NCBI GenBank assembly: GCA_945919465.1
Contig: CAMEJG010000006.1
Span: 1-64,000, forward strand
DNA: 64,000 nt
Reading direction: 5' to 3'
Source of the DNA: an uncultured Anaeroplasma sp.
Lineage (GTDB): Bacteria > Bacillota_I > Bacilli_A > Acholeplasmatales > Anaeroplasmataceae
The translations under genes and the position numbers were made by a program. The notes under the pieces were generated by a model that was not told the origin of the DNA, made no database searches, and worked only from the letters and a program-made list of their open reading frames with translations. The stretch's first letter is position 1. Each line of letters opens with the position of its first letter. This document shows positions 27,916-36,514 of this stretch, in pieces.

Positions 27916-27934
27916 AAAAAATGGGGAAACACAA
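27916..27934. repeat. 19-bp inverted repeat, left copy
   Basis: AAAAAATGGGGAAACACAA. It matches the reverse complement of 35224-35242 at 18 of 19 positions. It directly abuts the stop codon of the 767-residue ABC gene. Probably the end of an insertion sequence. Confidence 0.7.
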
Positions 27935-27941
27935 AAAACAA

Positions 27942-30245
27942 TTAACTTTTTATTCTTTTAAATAAGGAAGATACATTTGATCTAAGTTTTAATACTGTAG
28001 ATAGCATATAAATAACTCCATATGCTAAAACAAAAATAAGGAAGCATAAATAAAACCAAATACTAGAGTATGGATTAAGTATAGGTAAGCCTATATTAAA
28101 GGTTTTATTTAATTCAAGTAATCCTAATAAGATAAAGCTTGATAAAATATATGGAATACCAACAAAGATTAGGGCATTCATTATAGATGAAATAAATATC
28201 TTGAAGGATAAATAGAATCTTTTTTTACCTAGGGTTCTTTCAAAGGCTAATCGATTTGCCATTTTATTTACCATAATAAAGGACATTAGAATAACATATC
28301 CTGTAATTAAGAATAAAATGCTAAAGGCAGGAATGATGAAGCTTACAAGCCTTTTATGTGCCTCTCCATAAAAAGCATCGTATTGATAATCCTTTTCCAT
28401 ACATACATTCTTATATATATTCTCTGTGTGTAATTGGAATAAATAATTCTTTGTCAATTTTAAATTAAACATACGTTGAATTAAATTATATTCTAATCTA
28501 AATTCTGTAGAATCTAAAGACATAACATATTCATATTTATTCTCTATAGAATCATCTAATTGATAGAACCCAGAAATTAAATATTCCCCAGCCTTTGCAC
28601 CTAATTCCGTTTTACCATCATCTAAGGCTAAAATTTCTTTTTTATTCTTTGGTAATTCTCCTCTACTCAAGGATAAATCAAAGGAAGTAAAATTAGAAAC
28701 CATTCTTACATTTCTTAAGCTACCATCTATAGAATAATTTGTTAATCCAACACTATAATCATAAGTCTTATAATAGAATACCTCATAATTCAATGAATCC
28801 GTAATTCCAACAATTTTCTTATTCGTTTTTGTACCATTAATATTTAAGCTATAATTCAATAGATTCTTTAATGGAATATCTCCTCTAATGCTATTGGCTA
28901 ACGCTTTAGAGATGATAACATCATCACTATTATTTAATTGATTTACGCCATATAATACTTCTTTATTGTTATATTCTATAGGGACATAAATACCCTTTTC
29001 ACTTTTTGATTTAACATAAGAATTATGGAATAAATAAAAATCATAAATAGCTTCCTCAACAACATCCGTAACCTTATTCTCTAGAATTAATTCCTCTAAT
29101 GGAGTAGAATCTAAATATTTTCCCTTACCATCATTATGTATATTTCGATTCACTAAATAGGCAGTATCTGTATATCTTACCTTAGATTCATCTACCTTAG
29201 TAGAAGAAACTAAAAAGAAGGAAAAGAAAAATAGCATAATACCGATAAGAACTAAGAATATGCGATGGACCAAATTTAATTTTGTTTTATTAAAGAAATA
29301 CAACAGAATTTCTTTAAATCTATCATTCTTCTTTTCTACATCATTATATTCTATGAATAAATCTATATTTTCTTCTGGAATTAGTCCTGTTCTTTCCTTG
29401 GCTATAATATATGGACTGTCTTCTATATTTTTAATTCTTTGATCTGCCTTGTAATAGATTTGTCCATGAATGGAATAAAAGGAAATATTTAAAGAATCTA
29501 AATCATAAGTGTCTATTTTAATATCCTCTTTTGAAATCTCATTATGCTTTAAATCCTCTTCATATATTCTATTTGAGGAATCATATTCCTTATTTGATGG
29601 AATATATTCCTTTAAAATTCTACCATCCTGGATGGTATATATTTTATCAGAATAATCCTCTGCAAGTATTTTATTATGCGTAACGAATAGAACTAATGCA
29701 TCCTTTGCTGCATATTTCAAAGCACGCATAATAACTCTTGCATTATTTTGATCTAGATTTCCTGTAGGTTCATCAGCAAATATGATTTTATTCTTTCTCA
29801 AAAGTGCTCTTGCAATACCTACTCTTTGGCGTTCTCCACCACTTAAATTCTTAACGAAATGTCTTTTGTATTTTTTTAATTTGACTATGTCTAATACCTG
29901 ATGAATTCTAAAATCTACCTCTTCCTTAGATGTAATTCCATTTAGCAATAGGTATTCATATAAATTATCATAAACCGTATTATTCTCTAGTAAAAAACAA
30001 TCCTGAAAAATATAGGAAATATTTTTTTCTCTATAAGAATCCATATCCTTGATTTTTATGCCATCATATAAAATTTCTCCAGAGGATGGACAATCTAATC
30101 CGCCTAATATATTTAATAAGGTGGATTTACCACTACCTGACTCACCTAAAATAGAGATTAAACCTGTATTTGGTAAATCTAAATCAATATCCTTTAATAT
30201 TTGTACTCTATTAAAGCTTTTTGTAACGTGAATAAGATTAATCAT
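27942..30245 (-). CDS. MacB-like ABC ATPase-permease fusion (island, second)
   Basis: 767 residues. N-terminal ATPase (about 1-220) with Walker A GESGSGKST, signature LSGGERQR and Walker B IIFADEPTGNLD. A linker follows, then an FtsX-type permease: one membrane helix at about 325-345, a large extracytoplasmic domain (about 345-640) and three helices near the C-terminus. This is the topology of MacB and of bacteriocin/antimicrobial-peptide resistance or export systems (including the lactococcin 972 group). It overlaps the upstream paralogue by 8 bases and probably works with it. The transported molecule is unknown; export of, or protection from, a peptide is inference. Confidence 0.8.
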   Translation of the reverse strand: MINLIHVTKSFNRVQILKDIDLDLPNTGLISILGESGSGKSTLLNILGGLDCPSSGEILYDGIKIKDMDSYREKNISYIFQDCFLLENNTVYDNLYEYLLLNGITSKEEVDFRIHQVLDIVKLKKYKRHFVKNLSGGERQRVGIARALLRKNKIIFADEPTGNLDQNNARVIMRALKYAAKDALVLFVTHNKILAEDYSDKIYTIQDGRILKEYIPSNKEYDSSNRIYEEDLKHNEISKEDIKIDTYDLDSLNISFYSIHGQIYYKADQRIKNIEDSPYIIAKERTGLIPEENIDLFIEYNDVEKKNDRFKEILLYFFNKTKLNLVHRIFLVLIGIMLFFFSFFLVSSTKVDESKVRYTDTAYLVNRNIHNDGKGKYLDSTPLEELILENKVTDVVEEAIYDFYLFHNSYVKSKSEKGIYVPIEYNNKEVLYGVNQLNNSDDVIISKALANSIRGDIPLKNLLNYSLNINGTKTNKKIVGITDSLNYEVFYYKTYDYSVGLTNYSIDGSLRNVRMVSNFTSFDLSLSRGELPKNKKEILALDDGKTELGAKAGEYLISGFYQLDDSIENKYEYVMSLDSTEFRLEYNLIQRMFNLKLTKNYLFQLHTENIYKNVCMEKDYQYDAFYGEAHKRLVSFIIPAFSILFLITGYVILMSFIMVNKMANRLAFERTLGKKRFYLSFKIFISSIMNALIFVGIPYILSSFILLGLLELNKTFNIGLPILNPYSSIWFYLCFLIFVLAYGVIYMLSTVLKLRSNVSSLFKRIKS

Positions 30246-32295
30246 TTCTCTTACCTCCCTTACCTAAAGCCTTCTTTTTCGATAAAACGAATTGATTTAA
30301 TATAAATATACATAATATTGAAAATATAAATACAAATATAGTAGATTTTAAGCAAATATTTAGAATAGAAAGATTCTTATAAAAGATATTTAAAAATAGA
30401 ATGGCAAGGAATAAGGATAGAATAAAGCTTACTAAAAAATACCCTATAAATTCTAAGGATAATAATTGTCTTGTTTTCTTCTTATTCAAGCCTAAAGAGC
30501 TTAAAACCAAGTATTCCTTATTTCTTAATTTAAATAAACTTAAAAAGATAAAGCCAAAGATTAAAAAAGAACTTAAAACAATACTATAAATTAATGCAAT
30601 TGAGGTATAAACAGAAGCATTATTCATAAAATCATCTTCTAAGGAATAATAAACCATATCTACAGCATAATATCCCATATTTTTTAAATGAGCAATTTCA
30701 TCTTCTGGATTTACATCATAAATAATGGCATCGAAGCACTTATCAAAAATATAATCCTTATTGATTTCAAGTATTGTCTCTTCACCATCATATTCAATTA
30801 GAAATTCGCTTCCGCTAGATAAATACTCTCTTCCATCTATCTCATAATATATATCAAAGCGTTGAATTTGCCCCTCAAAGCTCTTAGGGAATGTAATCTT
30901 ATTCTTAGTAGCATCTCTACAAACCAACCTAGAATAATCATAGATTTTAGTAGTGGATTCGCTACTATTCAGAATATTTGTAATTGTTCCATCATAATTA
31001 ATACAAACCCTAGAACTACTGCTTACCATTTTACTTATAGCCTGTAAATAGTCATTCCCAAACAAATAAGATTTTGTTGCACTACTTGCGACACCTACAA
31101 TAATGTAAGAATCTCCCATTCTAAAGCCTGTAATTTCTTTATTTAAGTAGACCTCACATTCATGCTCTGTAAGATTTCCCTCTAAATTGATACATACCTC
31201 GTTGGAAGCATTAGGATATCTACCTAAAAGTAAGCTTGGCATTTCATCATGATAATATAAATTGGCATTTTTATAATTTTTAATTTCATAAATACAGCTT
31301 CTTAATTCCTCACTTGGATTTCTATTATAAGAATTATATTTTTGAAATATAGTAGAATCTATAGGTTTACTGTCATTTGCTAAAACATAGACAGAGTTTT
31401 CCTTTGCATTTATGAAACGATTTGTATATTTGTATTGGTTTAAGGATATATTCTCAGCCGTAAATGTAATAAAAAGTAATAAAGAAAATATAAATCCTGT
31501 AAGTATCATAATAAAAGCCTTATTAAAGCTTCTAAATGAATTATAAAATGACATTTGAATCATTTTCTTAAATGAAATTACATCTGATTTTTTATATACC
31601 TGAAGTATTCCCTTCTTTTGAGATAATTCCTCATCTAAGGCAATTTCATTTTTTTTAAATAGAATTCTTCTTGTCGCAAAATCCTTTATTTCATCAAAGT
31701 TGTGCGTAACAATTACAACTAAATGGTCTTCTCCTAAGGATGCTAAAAGTGATACAATTCCCTTTGCCGTTTCACTATCCAAATTCGCAGTAGGTTCATC
31801 AGATGCAATAATTTTCGTATCTAAAGCAATCGCTCTTGCAATAGCACATCTTTGTTTTTCTCCACCAGACAGCTTATTGCATCTTTTATCCTTTAAACTT
31901 TCGATACCAACCCTCGCAATCGCATCTAGCGCTTTTGTCTTAGCATCCTTTATTGAATAATTCTTAATTAATAGTGGCATCATGACATTATCGATTACAC
32001 TCATAGATTCTATCAAATTATAATCCTGATAAATAAAGGATATATTTTGAAATCTATAATCATTCATTTCATCTAAATCATATTCACTTGTGTTTTTGAA
32101 ATCGATAATGATTTCTCCTTCCGTAGGAGAATCTAGCTTAGCTAAAAGCTTTAAAAATGTGGATTTACCACTACCTGATTCACCACATATTGCAACAACA
32201 CCAGTATCATTTAGCTCTAAATTTACATCTCTTAAGCCTAGTGTTGCTTTATCTTTATCTACATAAATTTTTGACACATTTTTAAATTGTATCAT
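30238..32295 (-). CDS. MacB-like ABC ATPase-permease fusion (island, first)
   Basis: 685 residues with the same plan as its neighbour: ATPase (about 1-220; GESGSGKST, LSGGEKQR, IIASDEPTANLD), a first membrane helix (about 262-283), an extracytoplasmic domain (about 285-555) and three C-terminal helices (about 560-670). The extracytoplasmic domain differs strongly from that of the second copy, suggesting a heterodimer. It lies 76 bases after the lipoprotein gene and belongs to the same minus-strand cassette. Confidence 0.8.
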   Translation of the reverse strand: MIQFKNVSKIYVDKDKATLGLRDVNLELNDTGVVAICGESGSGKSTFLKLLAKLDSPTEGEIIIDFKNTSEYDLDEMNDYRFQNISFIYQDYNLIESMSVIDNVMMPLLIKNYSIKDAKTKALDAIARVGIESLKDKRCNKLSGGEKQRCAIARAIALDTKIIASDEPTANLDSETAKGIVSLLASLGEDHLVVIVTHNFDEIKDFATRRILFKKNEIALDEELSQKKGILQVYKKSDVISFKKMIQMSFYNSFRSFNKAFIMILTGFIFSLLLFITFTAENISLNQYKYTNRFINAKENSVYVLANDSKPIDSTIFQKYNSYNRNPSEELRSCIYEIKNYKNANLYYHDEMPSLLLGRYPNASNEVCINLEGNLTEHECEVYLNKEITGFRMGDSYIIVGVASSATKSYLFGNDYLQAISKMVSSSSRVCINYDGTITNILNSSESTTKIYDYSRLVCRDATKNKITFPKSFEGQIQRFDIYYEIDGREYLSSGSEFLIEYDGEETILEINKDYIFDKCFDAIIYDVNPEDEIAHLKNMGYYAVDMVYYSLEDDFMNNASVYTSIALIYSIVLSSFLIFGFIFLSLFKLRNKEYLVLSSLGLNKKKTRQLLSLEFIGYFLVSFILSLFLAILFLNIFYKNLSILNICLKSTIFVFIFSILCIFILNQFVLSKKKALGKGGKRND

Positions 32296-32371
32296 TCTAT
32301 CACTCCCAATAAATAACGCTTCTATTTGATTATATCATTAGAAGCGCTAAATACTATATTATTTTATTTAT

Positions 32372-32797
32372 TTAACATTTCTTTGCATACTTTTCACATA
32401 AAGAAATGATTTCATCTAGAGTATATTCTTTATATTCACCGTACGCTTTTGCGTTTAAATACTCATTATAAGTTTCTTCATGAGAAGAAATATAAGGCTC
32501 TTTTAAAGTGAATTCCGTAATTTCTACATCATTTTCAAAAACAATTAAATAATGAACTATATCATTGCCTGAATAGTATTTTAGCTCATAGTACCAATAA
32601 TTATCCTTGCTGTAGCAATCTAATCCATCTAGTTCCATTTCTCCAGCTAAAATTGCTTTACCCCATCTTGATCCAATTAGTGATTCTTGACTATTATAAT
32701 CCTCATTTTTACATGCCGACAAACCAAATAGAAAAACAATGGCAATCAACAACGCTTTAAATAATTTATTTAGATTTAATCCAATGACCTTTCGCAT
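32372..32797 (-). CDS. Small lipoprotein 1 of the island
   Basis: 141-residue predicted lipoprotein: signal with lipobox LSAC (about residue 29), then a short acidic domain with the aromatic strand YWYYELKYYSG and the C-terminal sequence AKAYGEYKEYTLDEI. It resembles the other two small lipoproteins of the cassette in layout and in the AK.(Y/F)GEYK.YT motif. Function not recognised; anchored outside the membrane beside the two ABC permeases. The ribosome site GAGG lies inside the end of the preceding small frame. Confidence 0.7.
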   Translation of the reverse strand: MRKVIGLNLNKLFKALLIAIVFLFGLSACKNEDYNSQESLIGSRWGKAILAGEMELDGLDCYSKDNYWYYELKYYSGNDIVHYLIVFENDVEITEFTLKEPYISSHEETYNEYLNAKAYGEYKEYTLDEIISLCEKYAKKC

Positions 32798-32800
32798 ACT

Positions 32801-33076
32801 TTAAACCTCTAAAATAGTTTTCATTTTTTTCCAACTAGAAAGACTATACCCAACAAATGGGCAAAATTGTGTTACAGTTGGGCCGGAAACATATCTACTT
32901 TCAACTATCAAATTCTTCTTTGAAGACATTTTGAAACCTATGCGTCGATTTGCTGCAAAAACAAATTCAAATTCTATGCCACATTCAGTAGTAATTTCAT
33001 TTAAGTAATTATGTTCCGACATTTCAATTGCTGTTGTTAGTAAGGCAGGTATCACACTCTTCAGGATAATTATCAC
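32801..33076 (-). pseudogene. Possible gene remnant between the lipoproteins
   Basis: An open frame of 91 codons with no signal peptide, overlapping the end of lipoprotein 2 in another frame. The segment from about residue 25 (NEITTECGIEFEFVFAANRR) to the end looks more protein-like than random. It may be the tail of a decayed secreted gene whose start was lost. No family recognised, and it may not be expressed. Confidence 0.3.
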
Positions 33077-33398
33077 TTAAATCATAAGGTAATAAATAGA
33101 TGTGTGCTTTTTCTTTATAGAAATCTCTACCGCCTAGATTTCTATCAAAAACCCAAACTGAAATACGTTCAAATGCCTCACCAGAGGAACTTTCGAAATA
33201 GGAATAATGGTAGATATAATATTCATCATATTGATAAAGTGATAGTTCCTTATTAATGCAGTCTTCTAAAAAGAAAGCTAACCTTTTAGAAATAAAATCA
33301 CTCTCAACTTCATCATATGCATTTTTATTATTGCACGATGTCGTTAAAAAAACAAATAGTAAATATGCTAGCAGCAATTTTTTTAATTCTAATCTCAA
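33024..33398 (-). CDS. Small lipoprotein 2 of the island
   Basis: 124 residues: a signal with a weak lipobox TTSC (about residue 22), then YYIYHYSYFES, matching the aromatic strand of its two paralogues. It lacks their C-terminal AK.(Y/F)GEYK motif. The frame changes character after PYDLSDNYPEE, so it may be truncated or frameshifted. Function unknown. About 196 bases upstream (33399-33594) contain no intact gene, only short fragments resembling coding sequence. Confidence 0.55.
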   Translation of the reverse strand: MRLELKKLLLAYLLFVFLTTSCNNKNAYDEVESDFISKRLAFFLEDCINKELSLYQYDEYYIYHYSYFESSSGEAFERISVWVFDRNLGGRDFYKEKAHIYLLPYDLSDNYPEECDTCLTNNSN

Positions 33399-33594
33399 AT
33401 TTCATACAGTATTCCTCACCATAAATCTCTCATCTTTTGCATATGAAGATACTTTTTCTCATAACATAGTTAAACTATACATCTTTCTTAATTAACATTT
33501 AATTCCATCCATAAGAAAATGTTCTTCTGAACCATCTCCTGTATAGGAAGTATGCTAGCAATATTAATAGTCACATTCTCTTCTTTTTGATTAA

Positions 33595-34056
33595 TTAACT
33601 AAAAAGTTTAGTCCATTCTTCTTCTGTGTAAGATTTATATTCTCCAAATTGTTTTGCCTTCATATAACAATTATAGTATGCTTCAAAACCTTCCTTTAAG
33701 GCCTCAAATGTACTTAAATTAATTGTAAGTCGAAGACTTGAGTTATCATATATATAAATGTCATTAAAAGTATCCTGTTCACTTGTAATATTATAATTAA
33801 TGATATAAAAACTCCATGTTCTTTCTAAAGCGCTAGAATCATCTTCTATAACATCAATATAAATATATCTTTCTAAAGAATTAATTGTATAATTCTCGTT
33901 CTTCCAGCGAGAATTAAAATTGTCACTTAATACATCATCCACATTTATTTTCTCATTATTTTTACTACAAGACGAAAGAGAAAGAAATAATATAAATGAT
34001 ATGAGTAAAATAATGACTTTTCTTGATTTACATTGCTGCCCATTTACCTTTTGCAT
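33595..34056 (-). CDS. Small lipoprotein 3 of the island
   Basis: 153 residues: a basic N-terminus and hydrophobic signal with lipobox LSSC (about residue 30), then RTWSFYIINYNI and the tail MKAKQFGEYKSYTEEEW, which parallels lipoprotein 1. It starts within the end of the upstream secreted-protein gene (29-base overlap), with GGAG 8 bases before the ATG, so the two are probably translationally coupled. Function unknown. Confidence 0.68.
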   Translation of the reverse strand: MQKVNGQQCKSRKVIILLISFILFLSLSSCSKNNEKINVDDVLSDNFNSRWKNENYTINSLERYIYIDVIEDDSSALERTWSFYIINYNITSEQDTFNDIYIYDNSSLRLTINLSTFEALKEGFEAYYNCYMKAKQFGEYKSYTEEEWTKLFS

Positions 34057-35172
34057 TTTTTTCTCCTCTTAAATATGTGTCTAAACTATTATATGTTATC
34101 ACGTCATAATTATAACCAAATAATCCCACTGGAACATCAGTCGTATACCACTCTTTTAATCCTAAGCAATACTCGGCCGAATATTTAATTGTATCATAAC
34201 TAATTGCGGTTTCCTTTATTTTACATTCATTTTTTATTTTTGTAATAAGTGCTTGCTTTGTTAAATAGTTCATGCTTGTTGCCAAACTAGCGCATTCGAA
34301 AAACGCGGAGATTGCAATTGAAGTACCCGCTGTTGCCTTGGCTGTAATGATACCAACCACAAAGCCTATCAAATCAACGACTTCGGGTATATTACTATCC
34401 TTTATTTCAAGCAACGTTTTAGGGCTTATAGAATCCATACCATATTTTTCTTTATATTCGCCCAAATCTATTTCTTTATCCAAAAGCATCCAATAAAACA
34501 ATATGGTTTGTTCATATGTGAAATACTGAATATAGTTAGTATAAATCCTTAATCCACTATAATATGGGTCATTATTTTCACATATCCATCTATTATAGCT
34601 TGTATACCTAGGTCTATATATTAAATCTTCATTTGGCCCTATATTTATAGTATATGAACCAGTAGCGGTTCCATGCATTCTTACTGCGACATAATAATAT
34701 CCTTTAGCAAGATATTCAATAGAACATACATTATAATAATTATTGTCACATTTACTTCCATCATCTTCTGTTCTATCAAAGCCAATAAAGCCATCAACCC
34801 ACCAAAGAATTTGATTTTCTCTATATAATCTAATTTTTGTGTCCTTGCTTCCTGTCGTATATGCTGTATAATAACCATCACATGGAACATAATAATGATA
34901 AATATGTACTTGATATGATTTAGTTATACTATTTGTATAAGATACAAGATTTTCAACATTTACTGGATTAGTTATCTTGTCTCTACAAGCATATAATTTT
35001 TCATTCGATAAATCAATTTCATAAGCATTAGCTATTCCATCACAAGAATAGTAATAATCATTTGATGCAGCATGTACTCCTACTTGGGATACAATACCTA
35101 AAAAAGCATAGCAAAAGCTACAATAAAAATTCTATTTAATGTTTTTATTTTTTTCTCTCCCACATTTAACAT
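34028..35172 (-). pseudogene. Secreted PPC-like-domain protein, frameshifted in its signal peptide
   Basis: The gene begins at ATG 35172 or, more likely by its ribosome site (GGGAGAG), at an ATA codon 24 bases later. It encodes a signal peptide (IKTLNRIFIVAFAMLF). A run of only six T (plus-strand A6, 35100-35105) shifts the frame and creates a TAG. With seven T the reading would continue as LGIVSQVGVHAASND into a roughly 380-residue mature protein. That body has a pre-peptidase C-terminal (PPC)-like beta-sandwich (GYYTAYTTGSKDTKIRLY to GSYTINIG), then a helical region with a long hydrophobic stretch (VVDLIGFVVGIITAKATAG). The intact part after the shift has no ATG before 34678. It heads the cassette and may be its exported product or sensor; this is inference. 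Confidence 0.65.
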
Positions 35173-35223
35173 CGAGTAAAATTATACACTCCCAGAAATT
35201 TCAAGTCAATAACAATATTATAC

Positions 35224-35242
35224 TTGTGTTTCCCCATTTTTA
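35224..35242. repeat. 19-bp inverted repeat, right copy
   Basis: TTGTGTTTCCCCATTTTTA, the inverted partner of 27916-27934. It lies 22 bases beyond the transposase stop, the normal place for an insertion-sequence end. Confidence 0.7.
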
Positions 35243-35264
35243 TTTCAAACATAAATTAATGATT

Positions 35265-36183
35265 TTATGGTGGATTAAACCTAACTCCCATCACAGTCCA
35301 TAAATCTCGTCTTCGTTTATTTCTTTTTGGATATAATTCAACTATTAATTCATTACTAAAAAATGAAATAATTTCTTTTATTCCATCACTAATTCTATAT
35401 AACCAGAATAATACTTTTTCTCTTAATTGGTTTTTTATTTTCCATATTGTCTTTCCTACTGCTTTCATATTTATAACATTGCTGAAAAACATTGCATATG
35501 TAAGTAGTGTATTTAAAGACTGTATTCTTTTATATCTTCTTACTTTAATCTTTTCAAACGAAAATTGTTGTTTCTTATATTTGAAATTTTCTTCAATTTT
35601 CCATCTTAAAGTGTAATCTCTTACTACTTGTAAAGCTTGATCTTTACCTGAAACTTTTCTAGATGTTAATAACACCATGTAAGCCTCAATTAAATTTCTT
35701 TTATCTATAGCGAAACCTTTTACTACTACCATAGTTATTACTTTAGATGATAATGATTTTGTTTCTCTATTTTTTATTATTATTTGTTTATAAGATACTT
35801 TTAAATTTTGGTAATCCTTTGAAACATATTTATATTTTCCTTTTATATTTTTTGCAATTTTGCTGATAGTGTTTTTCTCTCCATTAATATATACATTTCT
35901 ATCTAAACTTTTTGCTCTTATTATAAAATCAGAACCCATTTCTAGCACTTTTCCCATTAAAATCGCGTTATCATAACCTCTATCCATTATAAATATTCCT
36001 TTACCATAGATATTATTTACATAATCCATATGCTGTAACCATAAGTCATTATCAGATTTATAATCATCATCCTTTGATGATCGTAATTCAGATACTAAGC
36101 TTATTGGTTGATTATTATTATCAATAGTTGCGATTTCATTAATTTGATAGCCTTGTTTTATAGTATGAGAATCAGAACCATCT
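35265..36183 (-). pseudogene. IS4-type transposase, N-terminally truncated
   Basis: C-terminal ~305 residues of a DDE transposase. In reading order: DGSDSHTIKQGYQINEIATI, QPISLVSELRSSKDDDYKS, the second catalytic Asp region FIMDRGYDNA, and the IS4 signature Y-x2-R-x3-E-x6-K in YTLRWKIEENFKYKK. The reading frame stays open upstream to 36266, but from about 36184 that DNA is LysR sequence on the other strand, so the true transposase part ends there. The segment carrying the first catalytic Asp is lost. An ATG occurs only at 36029. Inactive as it stands. Confidence 0.8.
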
Positions 36184-36504
36184 AATACTAATTTTTTAAT
36201 AATATATCGTAGATTTAAAAAATTATTAGAATTATTATTTAAAGAAAATAATATAAAAATGAATATTCAAGCATTAGTAGATGATGCTAAAACTGCAATA
36301 CTGCTCTCATCTATAAATTTAGGATATACAATAGTACCAGATACTTCATATTATTCCTTTAAATATCTAAATTTAAATAAATGTATTATTGATTGTAATG
36401 AATTAAATACCAAGATTGGTGTTATAGATAGAAAAGGAGAAAAATTAAAAAAAGAATATGAAATACTAATTTCATACCTTAATAAAATAAATTCTCAAGC
36501 TTAG
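36184..36504 (+). pseudogene. LysR-type regulator, 3' fragment (effector domain)
   Basis: Continues the LysR reading at NFLIIYRRFKKLLELLF, then MNIQALVDDAKTAILLSSIN and LGYTIVPDTSYYSF, the typical last third of a LysR effector-binding domain (compare the family pattern DDARTA...GLGIAIVP). The frame is open from 36169; LysR-like sequence starts near 36190, and an ATG occurs only at 36259. Together with 26575-26784 it makes about 170 of some 290 residues. It converges on the Thg1-like gene. Confidence 0.78.
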
Positions 36505-36514
36505 GCTTGAGAAT
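36491..36514. terminator. Bidirectional terminator between lysR remnant and thg1-like gene
   Basis: Perfect 10-bp stem ATTCTCAAGC / GCTTGAGAAT, loop TTAG, T-rich on the plus-strand side. The stop codons of both converging genes fall inside it. Confidence 0.82.

Larger units (their letters stand above)
26778..36185. mobile_element. 9.4-kb insertion island replacing the middle of a lysR gene
   Basis: Everything between the two LysR fragments: group II intron remnant, terminator, inverted repeat, two ABC fusions, three lipoproteins, frameshifted secreted gene, inverted repeat, truncated IS4 transposase. All its coding matter is on the minus strand. About 115 LysR residues are missing as well, so the event involved deletion or a second rearrangement rather than one clean insertion. 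No target-site duplication was found. Confidence 0.72.

Noticed and set aside
34681-34890. 69-codon minus-strand open frame downstream of the signal peptide region
   Set aside because: It lies in a different frame inside the secreted-protein gene, whose own frame gives a far better protein (GYYTAYTTGSKDTKIRLY and onwards). It is a shadow.
36184-36266. Upstream extension of the transposase frame
   Set aside because: The minus frame stays open to 36266, but the plus strand here reads as LysR (NFLIIYRRFKK). The transposase sequence itself ends at about 36183.
26575-36504. Target-site duplication at the island ends
   Set aside because: The bases at the two junctions (around 26778 and 36184) show no convincing direct repeat, and LysR sequence is missing between them, so a simple insertion with duplication cannot be claimed.
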